A stretch of 64,000 bases of DNA from Pseudomonas sp. FP2309. Its GTDB lineage: Bacteria; Pseudomonadota; Gammaproteobacteria; Pseudomonadales; Pseudomonadaceae. The notes below the pieces were generated by a model. That model did not search any database and had not been told where the DNA came from. It saw only the letters and a list, made by a program, of their open reading frames with translations. Made by a program: the position numbers and the translations under genes. The DNA is taken from the NCBI RefSeq assembly GCF_030687575.1, contig NZ_CP117439.1, positions 2,595,501 to 2,659,500 of the forward strand, in the 5' to 3' direction. Numbering within the stretch: the stretch's first letter is position 1; every line of letters begins with the position of its first letter. Positions 25,439 through 32,919 of the stretch are shown one piece after another.

Positions 25439-26269
25439 TTACTTCACGGCACCGAAGGACAAACCGCGCACCAGCTGTTTCTGGCTGATCCAGCCAAAGA
25501 TCAGGATCGGCGCGCAGGCCAGGGTCGACACGGCGGACAATTTGGCCCAAAACAAGCCTTCGGGGCTGGAGTAGGAGGCGATCAGCGCGGTCAGCGGTGC
25601 GGCGGCGGACGAGGTCAGGTTCAACGACCAGAAGGCCTCGTTCCAGCACAGGATCAGCGACAGCAACACGGTCGATGCCAGGCCGCCCTTGGCGATCGGC
25701 AGCAGCACCCGGACCATTTCCTGCCACAGGGTGGCGCCGTCCAGGCGGGCGGCTTCGAGGATGTCCTTGGGGATGTCTTTGAAGTAGGTGTACACCATCC
25801 ACACCACGATCGGCAGGTTGATCAGGGTGTAGATGATGATCAGCGCAATGCGCGTGTCCAACAGGCCAAAGCTCTTGGCCAGCAGGTAGATCGGCATCAA
25901 TACGCCCACCGGCGGCAGCATCTTGGTGGACAACATCCACAGCAGCGTGCCCTTGGTCCGCTGCGTTTCGTAGAACGCCATGGAGTAGGCGGCCGGCACC
26001 GAGATCAGCAGGCACAGCGCGGTGGCGCTGAACGAGATCAGCACCGAGTTCCACGCATAGCTGAAGTAGTTGCTGCGCTCGTTGATGTGCAGGTAATTCT
26101 CCAGCGTCGGCGTGAAGATGAACTGCGGCGGCGTGGCGAACGCGTCGATTTCGGTCTTGAAGCTGGTCAGCACCATCCAGAAGATCGGGAAGAAAATCAG
26201 GATCGCGATGGCCCAGGCCAACGTGCCCAGCAGCAGGCTTTGCAGGCGACGGGATTGTTGAAGCGTCAT
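25439..26269 (-). CDS. mtlG: Polyol ABC transporter permease MtlG
   Basis: This 276-residue inner-membrane permease has six predicted helices and the EAA loop EAARLDGATLWQEMVRVLLP that docks onto the ATPase. It is the MalG-type partner of MtlF. It starts 10 bases after mtlF ends, so the two are tightly linked. Role assigned from gene order and family. Confidence 0.95.
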   Translation of the reverse strand: MTLQQSRRLQSLLLGTLAWAIAILIFFPIFWMVLTSFKTEIDAFATPPQFIFTPTLENYLHINERSNYFSYAWNSVLISFSATALCLLISVPAAYSMAFYETQRTKGTLLWMLSTKMLPPVGVLMPIYLLAKSFGLLDTRIALIIIYTLINLPIVVWMVYTYFKDIPKDILEAARLDGATLWQEMVRVLLPIAKGGLASTVLLSLILCWNEAFWSLNLTSSAAAPLTALIASYSSPEGLFWAKLSAVSTLACAPILIFGWISQKQLVRGLSFGAVK

Positions 26270-26279
26270 GGCGCGGCCC

Positions 26280-27170
26280 TCAAGGCTTGTCAGTCAGGTT
26301 TTTGCCGATCATCCGCACCAGGATGATCGCCGCGATATTGGCGATGACCACGGCTATCAAGCCGCCGGCCGAGGCCATGCCCACGTCGAACTGCACCAGC
26401 GCCTGGTTGTAGATCAGGTAGGCGAGGTTGGTCGAGGCGTAGCCGGGGCCGCCGTTGGTGGTAGTGAAGATTTCGGCGAACACCGAGAGCAGGAAGATCG
26501 TTTCGATCATCACCACCACGGCAATCGGGCGGGCCAGGTGGGGCAGGGTCAGGTGCCAGAAAATCGCGATGGCACCGGCGCCGTCCAGGCGCGCGGCTTC
26601 CTTTTGTTCCTGGTCGAGGGACTGCATGGCCGTCATCAGCAGCAGGATCGCAAAGGGCAGCCATTGCCACGACACAATGATAATGATCGACAGCAACGGG
26701 TAATGTGCCAGCCAGTCCACGGGTTCGGCGCCGAACAGCTTCCACACGGCGGCGAGCACCCCGGACACCGGGTGGAAAATCAGGTTCTTCCAGATCAACG
26801 CACCCACGGTGGGCATGATGAAAAACGGCGAAATCAACAACACCCGCACCACGCCGCGCCCGAAGAACTCACTGGCCTCCAGCAAGGCGCTGATCAACAC
26901 GCCGAACACCACGCTGATCAGCAGCACGCTGCCCACCAGCAGCAAGGTATTGGTGGCGCCGGGCAGGAAGCCCGAATCGGTGATGAAGTAGGTGAAGTTC
27001 TCCAGCCCCACGAATTGGTTTTCACCGGGGTAGAGCAGGTTGTAGCGGATCAGCGAAAAGTACAGGGTCATGCCCAGCGGCACGATCATCCACAACAGCA
27101 GCATGGCGACCGAGGGCGTGACGAGGAACCAGCCGGGGTTGGCCAGGCGGCTTTTGCGCGTTGTATTCAT
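26280..27170 (-). CDS. mtlF: Polyol ABC transporter permease MtlF
   Basis: This 296-residue MalF-type permease has six helices and the EAA loop EAARLDGAGAIAIFWHLTLP at about residues 190-210. I chose the ATG at 27170 (MNTTRKSRLANPGW...), which starts just before the first helix; the frame is open to 27248, but the added residues include a REP-like hairpin and are unlikely to be translated. The ribosome site is weak, and a strong hairpin lies between mtlE and this gene, suggesting lower expression than the binding protein. Confidence 0.93.
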   Translation of the reverse strand: MNTTRKSRLANPGWFLVTPSVAMLLLWMIVPLGMTLYFSLIRYNLLYPGENQFVGLENFTYFITDSGFLPGATNTLLLVGSVLLISVVFGVLISALLEASEFFGRGVVRVLLISPFFIMPTVGALIWKNLIFHPVSGVLAAVWKLFGAEPVDWLAHYPLLSIIIIVSWQWLPFAILLLMTAMQSLDQEQKEAARLDGAGAIAIFWHLTLPHLARPIAVVVMIETIFLLSVFAEIFTTTNGGPGYASTNLAYLIYNQALVQFDVGMASAGGLIAVVIANIAAIILVRMIGKNLTDKP

Positions 27171-27220
27171 GGTGATAGACCAGTCAAGTGCATGCAAAGC
27201 GAGAGTCGAAGCGCAGTCAG

Positions 27221-27247
27221 TGCGGGAGGGGGCTTGCCCCTCCCGCA
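27221..27247 (-). repeat. REP-like perfect hairpin between mtlE and mtlF
   Basis: TGCGGGAGGGG (27221-27231) and CCCCTCCCGCA (27237-27247) pair perfectly around GCTTG. It sits 23 bases after the mtlE stop. Such hairpins after a binding-protein gene commonly protect its mRNA from 3' decay and lower permease expression, as between malE and malF. Confidence 0.7.
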
Positions 27248-27269
27248 TTGGACTGGGGGGAGGTCCGGG

Positions 27270-28592
27270 TTACTTGGGGTAACCGGCCCGCTTCATTTCG
27301 CGCTCGGTGGTGGTCTGCGCAGCACTTAAGGCTTGATCGACCGTCTGCTGACCGGTCAGCGCTCCAGCGAAGAACTTGCCGACCTGGGTACCAATCGCCT
27401 GGAATTCAGGAATGGTCACCAACTGGATACCGATGTACGGCACGGGCTGGAGCGTCGGCTTGGTCGGGTCCGCGACTTTCAGCGATTCCAGGGTCACCTT
27501 GGCGAATGGCGCGGCTTTCATGTATTCGTCGCTGTAGGTCGAGGTGCGCGTGCCCGGCGGTACGTTGGCGATGCCGTCGGTCTTGGCGACCAGTGCGCCG
27601 TATTCCTTGGAGGTCGCCCAGGTGGTGAACACCTTGGCGGCGTCCTTGGCTTTGGAGCTGGCTGGAATCGCCAGGCTCCAGGAGTACAGCCACGAGGTGC
27701 CTTTGTCGGTCTTCTCGTGCGGGGCAAATGTGAAGCCGACGTGGTCTGCCACTTTGCTTTGGGTCTTGTCGGTCACGAATGAACCGGCGACGCTGGCATC
27801 CACCCAGATCGCGCACTTGCCGCTGTTGAATAGCGCCAGGTTTTCGTTGAAACCGTTGCTGGACGCGCCCGGCGGGCCGGATTTTTTCATGTTGTCGACG
27901 TAGAAGTTCAGCGCGTCTTTCCACTCGGGGCCGTTGAATTGCGGCTGCCATTTCTCATCGAACCAGCGCGCCCCGTAACCGTTGGCCAGGGTGGTGATCA
28001 GCGCCATGTTTTCACCCCAACCGGCTTTGCCGCGCAGGCACAGGCCGTACTGCTCTTTGGTTTTGTCGGTGAGTTTGGCGGCGAATTCGCCGATCTGGCT
28101 CCAGGTCGGGTGCTCGGGCATGCTCAGCCCGGCGTTCTTGAACAAGTCGGTGCGGTAGTAGGTGATCGAACTTTCGGCGTAGAACGGCAGGGCGTACAGC
28201 GAGCCTTTGACCGACAGGCCATCGCGCACGGAAGGAAATACATCATCGAGGTCGTAGGATGCCGGCAAGTCTTTCATCGGCTCCAGCCAACCCTTCGCGC
28301 CCCAGAGTGCGGCTTCGTACATGCCGATGGTCAACACGTCGAACTGTCCGCCCTGGGTGGCGATGTCGGTGGTCAGGCGTTGGCGCAGCACGTTTTCTTC
28401 GAGCACCACCCAGTTCAGCTTGATCTCCGGGTGCTCGGCCTCGAAGGTTTTCGAGAGCTTTTGCATGCGGATCATGTCGCTGTTATTGACGGTGGCAATC
28501 GTCAGGGTTTGCGCGCCAAGGCTGACGGCGCTGAGGGTCATGCAGGCCGTCATGCAGGAACAGGCAAGCAGCGTTTTTGCTGTGAACTTCAT
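27270..28592 (-). CDS. mtlE: Polyol ABC transporter periplasmic binding protein MtlE
   Basis: This 440-residue family 1 (MalE-like) solute-binding protein captures mannitol, sorbitol or arabitol in the periplasm. The signal peptide is MKFTAKTLLACSCMTACMTL and continues to about Ser-Leu-Gly-Ala-Gln. The mature N-terminus TLTIATVNNSDMIRMQKLSKTF and the segment YGLCLRGKAGWGENMA fit the sorbitol/mannitol-binding subgroup. I chose the ATG at 28592, which has a GGAG site; four codons upstream is another start. It is the first gene of the operon, with a good sigma-70 promoter 91 bases upstream. Confidence 0.94.
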   Translation of the reverse strand: MKFTAKTLLACSCMTACMTLSAVSLGAQTLTIATVNNSDMIRMQKLSKTFEAEHPEIKLNWVVLEENVLRQRLTTDIATQGGQFDVLTIGMYEAALWGAKGWLEPMKDLPASYDLDDVFPSVRDGLSVKGSLYALPFYAESSITYYRTDLFKNAGLSMPEHPTWSQIGEFAAKLTDKTKEQYGLCLRGKAGWGENMALITTLANGYGARWFDEKWQPQFNGPEWKDALNFYVDNMKKSGPPGASSNGFNENLALFNSGKCAIWVDASVAGSFVTDKTQSKVADHVGFTFAPHEKTDKGTSWLYSWSLAIPASSKAKDAAKVFTTWATSKEYGALVAKTDGIANVPPGTRTSTYSDEYMKAAPFAKVTLESLKVADPTKPTLQPVPYIGIQLVTIPEFQAIGTQVGKFFAGALTGQQTVDQALSAAQTTTEREMKRAGYPK

Positions 28593-28682
28593 CGCGCACT
28601 CCATTTCCGCGCCCAGAGGGCTACAGAAGGACAGTTATTGTTGTTGTGTCTTCCTACAGGGAGTCAGGAAGAGTGTGCGTTG

Positions 28683-28711
28683 ATTACAGCCTTCTAAAGG
28701 CGCGCTGACAA
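28683..28711 (-). promoter_or_regulatory. Probable mtlE operon promoter
   Basis: On the minus strand TTGTCA (28711-28706), a 17-base spacer and TGTAAT (28688-28683) are close to the sigma-70 consensus. The start is predicted near 28676, giving a leader of about 84 bases. The spacer contains a GCCTT-CTA-AAGGC dyad. Regulation by MtlR is known for this operon in P. fluorescens, but I could not identify its sites. Confidence 0.65.
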
Positions 28712-28764
28712 ATCCTTGGGAACACGCTCACTGATACTTTTTTGCACTCGTTGACTGCCTGACC

Positions 28765-28870
28765 TGATCGTTCCCACGCTCTGCGTGGGAATGCATACCG
28801 TGACGCTCTGCGTCACCAGGGACGCGGAGCGTCCCAAGCGGCGTTACCACGCGGAGCGCGGGAACGATCA
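28765..28870. repeat. 106-base palindromic MITE-like repeat element
   Basis: The element has 24-base terminal inverted repeats, TGATCGTTCCCACGCTCTGC at the left and its near-perfect mirror (2 mismatches) ending GGAACGATCA at the right. Two inner hairpins, GACGCTCTGCGTC and GGGACGCGGAGCGTCCC, lie between. It carries no gene. Elements with this GTTCCCACGCTCTGCGTGGGAA core are widespread intergenic repeats in Pseudomonas. It lies 54 bases upstream of the mtlE -35 box and ends 9 bases before the next gene. Confidence 0.8.
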
Positions 28871-28879
28871 GTGCTGTGC

Positions 28880-29128
28880 TTAACCCTCGATTTCAGCCAG
28901 TAACCGCTCAGCCAACAACCGAGACATCTCGATCAACTGCGCAATACCCAACGCGCCTTCTCGCCGCGAGCCGTCTAGCTCAAAGGCGAAATCGCAGGCG
29001 AGCGCGTGGGCAGATGCGAGTGATTCGCTGAGGTTGACCAGCAAGTCCTGGGTGCAGATGTCGTCTTTCACGGTGAACAGCACGCTGGGGGCTGACTCGA
29101 TCGGGGGATTTGGGGTGGGTTTATTCAT
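28880..29128 (-). CDS. Small DUF6124/DUF3077-like protein under a structured leader
   Basis: This 82-residue protein (MNKPTPNPPIESAPSVLFTV...) has the Pro-rich start and the conserved tail LLVNLSESLASAHALACDFAFELDG...GIAQLIEMSRLLAERLL of a multicopy Pseudomonas family annotated as DUF6124 or DUF3077; function unknown. No signal or membrane segment. The ribosome site AGGAAC lies just before the ATG and is predicted to be the target of the structured RNA immediately upstream. The gene sits in the accessory island between mtlR and mtlE. Confidence 0.75.
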   Translation of the reverse strand: MNKPTPNPPIESAPSVLFTVKDDICTQDLLVNLSESLASAHALACDFAFELDGSRREGALGIAQLIEMSRLLAERLLAEIEG

Positions 29129-29153
29129 GGTGAAGTTCCTGATTTAAGTGGAA

Positions 29154-29275
29154 CTACCACTGACCGCCGCGACGCGATCGGGTGGTAGCTGTACGCAGGT
29201 TCGCGGACCGGAATCAGGAAACCGGCATACCCGAAGGTATCCCGCGCACAGCCACCATAAGGCCGCACAGTAGAC
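29154..29275 (-). ncRNA. C4-antisense-RNA-like structured leader
   Basis: Read on the minus strand, the RNA folds as a three-way junction. An outer GTGGCTGT/ACAGCTACCAC stem continues into CGCGG/CCGCG. Inside are a perfect ATACC-TTCG-GGTAT hairpin (29240-29227) and a CCGG hairpin (29225-29208) whose loop contains TTCCTGATT. That loop is exactly complementary to AATCAGGAA (29144-29136), which contains the ribosome site of the small gene downstream. A second strand, CTACCAC (29188-29182), is complementary to GTGGTAG (29160-29154), also just upstream of that site. Two short complementary arms against the target's translation start are the hallmark of phage-P1-type C4 antisense RNA. A 61-residue frame crosses this region but I do not think it is translated. 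Confidence 0.65.
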
Positions 29276-29573
29276 GATAAAAAAACGTCAACTGAAAGCG
29301 GAAATGGCACTTTGCGTCTGATTAAACCGGGCCGCGACGCCCGACCGCTGCGTGTGCAGCGGTGTAGGGAGACTAGAGATTGAATGTCCTAGGGACAACC
29401 TCAAAACCTTGTCGGACGTTTCCGTTTTTCCCAATACCTAGCCGAACGGTCAGTTGCCGGTTTTTCCATCAGTCAGCAACCTCTTCCTGCGCGCCACAGC
29501 GGCGCGATCCTCTTTGCACGATTCAACACCACGACGGTGTTTTATCCCCTGCGCGCCTAAAAAAGGAAGCGAC

Positions 29574-29657
29574 ATGAAGGACGCTGATACCCAAATCCAA
29601 CAATCAACTCGCCCAATCAACGCCACCCTCGACTTCTGCCTGGAGCGCCACAGGTGA
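29574..29657 (+). CDS. 27-residue small ORF coupled to the effector gene
   Basis: ATG at 29574 has a strong GGAAGC site preceded by AAAAAA. It encodes 27 residues starting Met-Lys-Asp-Ala-Asp-Thr-Gln and ending Leu-Glu-Arg-His-Arg. Its TGA overlaps the GTG start of the PAAR effector (GTGA at 29654-29657), so translation of the effector is probably coupled to it. No known domain. The 29311-29573 stretch before it contains no other gene I can support and probably holds the promoter. Confidence 0.55.
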   Translation: MKDADTQIQQSTRPINATLDFCLERHR

Positions 29658-31120
29658 GGCGCTACAACATCATGACGGGCGCGAAGACCACCGCAGGCGG
29701 CGAAGTGATCAGCGGCATGGAGCGAACCAGTTTCAACGGCCAAATGATCGCCAGGGAGGGCGACCGGGTTGCGTGTCCGGCATGCGGCACTGAAGGCGTC
29801 ATTGAGCTTGCCGGCCCTCGCCTGTGCGAATCATGGGGCGGCAAACAAGCGGCGCTGGAGGGTGATCTCTGCAGGTGTAAATGCGTTCCACCGCCGGAGC
29901 TGATCGCCAATCAGCGCTTTAAGTGTCAGGAATTCGGCACACAACCCCAGCGCGACACCTCCATTTGGACAGGGCCGAGCCCACGCACCCCTCCTGTTTC
30001 GAGCTTCTCTGCGCCCGGCGCGATGAGTCGTGCCGCTGACGCGTGCGTGTTCGCCAAGTCGTGCGTTTCGGTGCCGGTCGGTTCCACGGCTGCGGGAACG
30101 AGCCCTGAACACGCCAGAAATTTTGGCACCACGGCCGTCATGGCTTCGACCGGTACGGCGGGCGTTGTCGGGAGGATCGCAGGAACGCTCGGCAGCGACC
30201 TGGGTGCCTGGGCCGTACGCGGCGGGCTGGCAGGCGCCAGTGCAGCACTCAATGTCATGCTGCTGGCTTTCTGGCCACGGGATATCGGTGATTCAACGTT
30301 ATATACCCCGGAACAACTGGCAGGAATGCGCTCGGCCAGTACACGGGTCCGGTTTCAGTTTCGCCAGGATGAGTCAGGTGAGCTGCGTGTTTACGGCATA
30401 CATACCAAGGCTGACAGTGGCGCTGATCGTGTACCCGTTGCGCAAGCTAGATGGAATACGGACAAAAGCGCGATGGTGGCCGTGCTGGATGGCATCAGCA
30501 TTACCTGGACGCCAAATAAAGGGCCGGTTGTCAATGCGCCGAGTCCGTATCCAGGCACATGGGAGCGCCTGGATAATTTGTTCGTGCATCCGGTTGCCGT
30601 GGGGCAGGATTCGGCAATCAGTCACTACCCTGGGCGCGAAGCTGAGGATGTTACCTGGCAGGATACGATCATTTCGTTTCCGGCTGATTCGGGTTTGCCG
30701 CCGTTGTATTTGGTGTTTGCCAAGTCGGCGGTCAGGCCGTTGGAGGTTGATATTTATGGTGCGTTCAGTGGACGGCCTAGAGAAGGAATGCACTTGGATC
30801 ACATGCCTTCCCAAGCAGCGTTAGAGCGTTACTTGGTGAAAAATTTCCTACATCTTGGAGAGGCTGAACGAAAACATGCAATGAAAAACGCCGCAAGCAT
30901 CGCGATACCGTCTCGGGTTCACCAAAAATACAGTGAGACCTTCGGAGGCAGAAACACAAAATTCAAACAACAGGTGGATGCTGCTGATTTACGAGGTGCG
31001 GTAGATCGGAATTTTTATGCAATAAAGCCCTACATGCTTGAAGAAGGGTTTAAAGAAGCGGACCTTGAAGATGCGCGGACCAAAATGCATAAAATCAATA
31101 AAGAAATGGGGTGGTATTGA
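29654..31120 (+). CDS. Type VI secretion PAAR effector with Pyocin_S and nuclease-like C-terminus
   Basis: This 488-residue protein has three parts. Residues about 8-90 form a PAAR-type spike-tip domain with several Cys and a GMERTSFNGQMIAREGDRV core, followed by a Pro-rich linker and a Gly/Ala-rich hydrophobic segment (about 160-195). Residues about 215-365 match the S-type pyocin translocation domain (VRFQFRQDESGELRVYGIHT...). The C-terminal 123 residues hold a putative HNH/endonuclease-VII-like toxin with HLDHMPS (His380, Asp382, His383), His423 and GGRN. PAAR plus Pyocin_S effectors are delivered by type VI secretion into rival cells. The GTG start overlaps the preceding small ORF. The last 340 bases are more AT-rich than the rest, suggesting toxin-domain exchange. 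Confidence 0.82.
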   Translation: MRRYNIMTGAKTTAGGEVISGMERTSFNGQMIAREGDRVACPACGTEGVIELAGPRLCESWGGKQAALEGDLCRCKCVPPPELIANQRFKCQEFGTQPQRDTSIWTGPSPRTPPVSSFSAPGAMSRAADACVFAKSCVSVPVGSTAAGTSPEHARNFGTTAVMASTGTAGVVGRIAGTLGSDLGAWAVRGGLAGASAALNVMLLAFWPRDIGDSTLYTPEQLAGMRSASTRVRFQFRQDESGELRVYGIHTKADSGADRVPVAQARWNTDKSAMVAVLDGISITWTPNKGPVVNAPSPYPGTWERLDNLFVHPVAVGQDSAISHYPGREAEDVTWQDTIISFPADSGLPPLYLVFAKSAVRPLEVDIYGAFSGRPREGMHLDHMPSQAALERYLVKNFLHLGEAERKHAMKNAASIAIPSRVHQKYSETFGGRNTKFKQQVDAADLRGAVDRNFYAIKPYMLEEGFKEADLEDARTKMHKINKEMGWY

Positions 31121-31581
31121 TGGACGCGCCAACGATTAAATTGTGGGTGGAGAGTTTAGAGCTTGGTTTCACCGAACTTGTAGCCGATGGAAAGATACCC
31201 GACCAACCGCTGGTGAAGTCGTTTGAGGACAGCGATTGGCCAACCATGCATCCAGTAGATGGCGTGGAGTTGCTCTTCAGTGACACGACCAAGTCCCTGA
31301 AACAGATCCTGATCACATTCATCCCGACGGTCGGCCAACCGGTTTACACCGGAGGGTTACCCACTCCATTTTCACTGATGATGAATCAGCAAGGTGTGCG
31401 TAGCGCTCTGGGAGAACCTATGGAGTCGAGAGGTCGCGCCAGGCTTCCGGGTGGGCTGGGAATAAGAGGGGGATGGGACGCATATAGGCTGCCCAGCGAA
31501 TTGCATCCGAGTGCAAAAATTATAATTAGCTATCTTGAAAGTTTTGCTGTGAACAATATCAGTTTCTCGTTGATCAATTAA
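31120..31581 (+). CDS. Cognate immunity protein (DUF6392-like)
   Basis: This 153-residue acidic protein starts at the ATG overlapping the effector's stop (TGATG at 31118-31122). That arrangement and its position directly behind the toxin domain mark it as the immunity protein. The segment GGLPTPFSLMMNQQGVR... and the later LGIRGGWDAYRLP...HPSAKIIISY fit the DUF6392 family found behind pyocin-type toxins, as I recall it. It has no signal peptide, consistent with neutralising a toxin that acts in the cytoplasm. An alternative GTG start at 31111 would add three residues. AT-rich compared with the flanking mtl genes. Confidence 0.75.
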   Translation: MDAPTIKLWVESLELGFTELVADGKIPDQPLVKSFEDSDWPTMHPVDGVELLFSDTTKSLKQILITFIPTVGQPVYTGGLPTPFSLMMNQQGVRSALGEPMESRGRARLPGGLGIRGGWDAYRLPSELHPSAKIIISYLESFAVNNISFSLIN

Positions 31582-31674
31582 GAGGGTCTTGCCCCAGCCA
31601 TAGAGCAGTCGAACGGCCAGCATGATCGCCAGTGGTAACACTGGCGTATCGCTTGCCTGTGCTGTTCCTACTTG

Positions 31675-31911
31675 ATCAATGAGAGCTTAGCTTCCAGTGA
31701 CTCATTGACGCCGTTGTTGGATACCCCTGAAAACGAAGAGTGGGTTCAGTTTCCGGCTGAGGGCGTGGAATTCTGATTTGCCAAAGAAAATAAGATATTT
31801 GAGAAGGTTTTATTAGCGCTTATTAAAAGCGGCGCGAGAGATTCCGTTTACAAAGGCAGTTTGCCGCCCCCGTTCGTTTTCCCGATGAATCAGTTCAGCG
31901 TTGTTGTCTGA
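31675..31911 (+). pseudogene. Decayed second immunity gene (DUF6392-like remnant)
   Basis: Reading the frame that includes GAG at 31681, the translation contains FPAEGVEF-stop-FAKENKIFEK and later GSLPPPFVFPMNQFSV. These align with VDGVELLFSDTTKSLKQ and GGLPTPFSLMMNQQGV in the intact immunity protein upstream. An in-frame TGA (31774-31776), no start codon in the right place and a premature TGA at 31909 show that it is broken. The remaining parts of the 31582-31941 gap show no other gene. Confidence 0.75.
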
Positions 31912-31941
31912 CGGAGAATAAGCCAGTGAGTTTAATTTATT

Positions 31942-32847
31942 TCAAGCCAGATTCTGCTCAGTCAACCGCTGCACCGCCAACCGCCGATAGTGGGACGGCG
32001 TCATGCCCTTAAGCTGCTGAAAGCGCCGATTGAAGTTGGAGATATTGTTGAACCCCGATTCAAAACACACATCCGTGACCGCTTTATCGCCATCGGCCAG
32101 CAATTCGCAGGACTTGCTGATGCGCAGTCGATTGACGAATTCGATAAACGTGCGCCCGGTGGCCTGTTTGAATACCCGTGAAAAGTACGTCGGTTTCATG
32201 CCCAGGTAGTCCGCCACTTCCTCCAGCGGCAACTCGCGTGCGTAATGGGCAAAGATGTAATCGACGGCGCGGTTGGTGCGGTCGATGCTGTGTTCGTCAG
32301 CCAGCTGTGGCGTGGTCGCGCCGGACAGCAGTTGGTAGTCCTCACAGGCGCTCAGCACGTCAAGGAGGATGAAAAAATGCCCCAGGCGCGCCATGCCCTG
32401 GGCGTCTTCGATGCGCTGCATCAGGGCCATGGCCTGGGCGATGGTTTTTTTGCAGCGGAATTCAATCCCGTACTGCGCGCGTTCCAGCAGCGGCGTCAGG
32501 GTCTTGAGCTCGGTAAAGATCTGACTGCCGCCGTCAAGCAAGTCCTCGGTGAAATTGACCAGCATGTCGCGCTTGGGCACCACCTCGTCTTCTTCGACCT
32601 GGCTGATCCAGTTGTGGGGCAGGTTGGGGCCGGTGAGGAACAGACTTTCCGGGTAGAAGTTACCGATGTAGTCGCCGATAAACACCTTGCCGGAGCTGGC
32701 GACGATCAGGTGCAGCTCGTATTCCTTGTGGAAATGCCAGCGCACCAGCGGGCAGGGGAAGCCGTGCTGGCGATAGATGATTGACAGACCGTTGTGATCG
32801 TCCATCAGCTCGTAGGAAGGGTCTTTGATTCGCGTTGCTCGGGTCAT
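31942..32847 (-). CDS. mtlR: AraC-family activator of the mannitol operon, MtlR
   Basis: This 301-residue protein has an N-terminal cupin-like ligand-binding domain (HFHKEYELHLIVASSGKVFIGD) and a C-terminal pair of helix-turn-helix motifs (LEEVADYLGMKPTYFSRVFK; DVCFESGFNNISNFNRRFQ). Its length and sequence type match MtlR, the polyol-responsive activator of mtlEFGKDYZ in P. fluorescens. It is on the same strand as the operon but separated from mtlE by 3.3 kb of accessory DNA carrying genes in the opposite direction, so it must be transcribed on its own. Confidence 0.93.
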   Translation of the reverse strand: MTRATRIKDPSYELMDDHNGLSIIYRQHGFPCPLVRWHFHKEYELHLIVASSGKVFIGDYIGNFYPESLFLTGPNLPHNWISQVEEDEVVPKRDMLVNFTEDLLDGGSQIFTELKTLTPLLERAQYGIEFRCKKTIAQAMALMQRIEDAQGMARLGHFFILLDVLSACEDYQLLSGATTPQLADEHSIDRTNRAVDYIFAHYARELPLEEVADYLGMKPTYFSRVFKQATGRTFIEFVNRLRISKSCELLADGDKAVTDVCFESGFNNISNFNRRFQQLKGMTPSHYRRLAVQRLTEQNLA

Positions 32848-32919
32848 GCTGCCGTCGCTTTATTGTGGTTGCTGCGTAGGATAATGCCCCCTCGCGCGCG
32901 CCCTCGCCAGCGTCGGCGT

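Noticed and set aside
29125..29310. A 61-codon minus-strand ORF upstream of the DUF6124/DUF3077-like gene
   Set aside because: It coincides with the structured C4-like RNA; the constraint on base pairing explains the sequence better than coding, and no ribosome site is seen.
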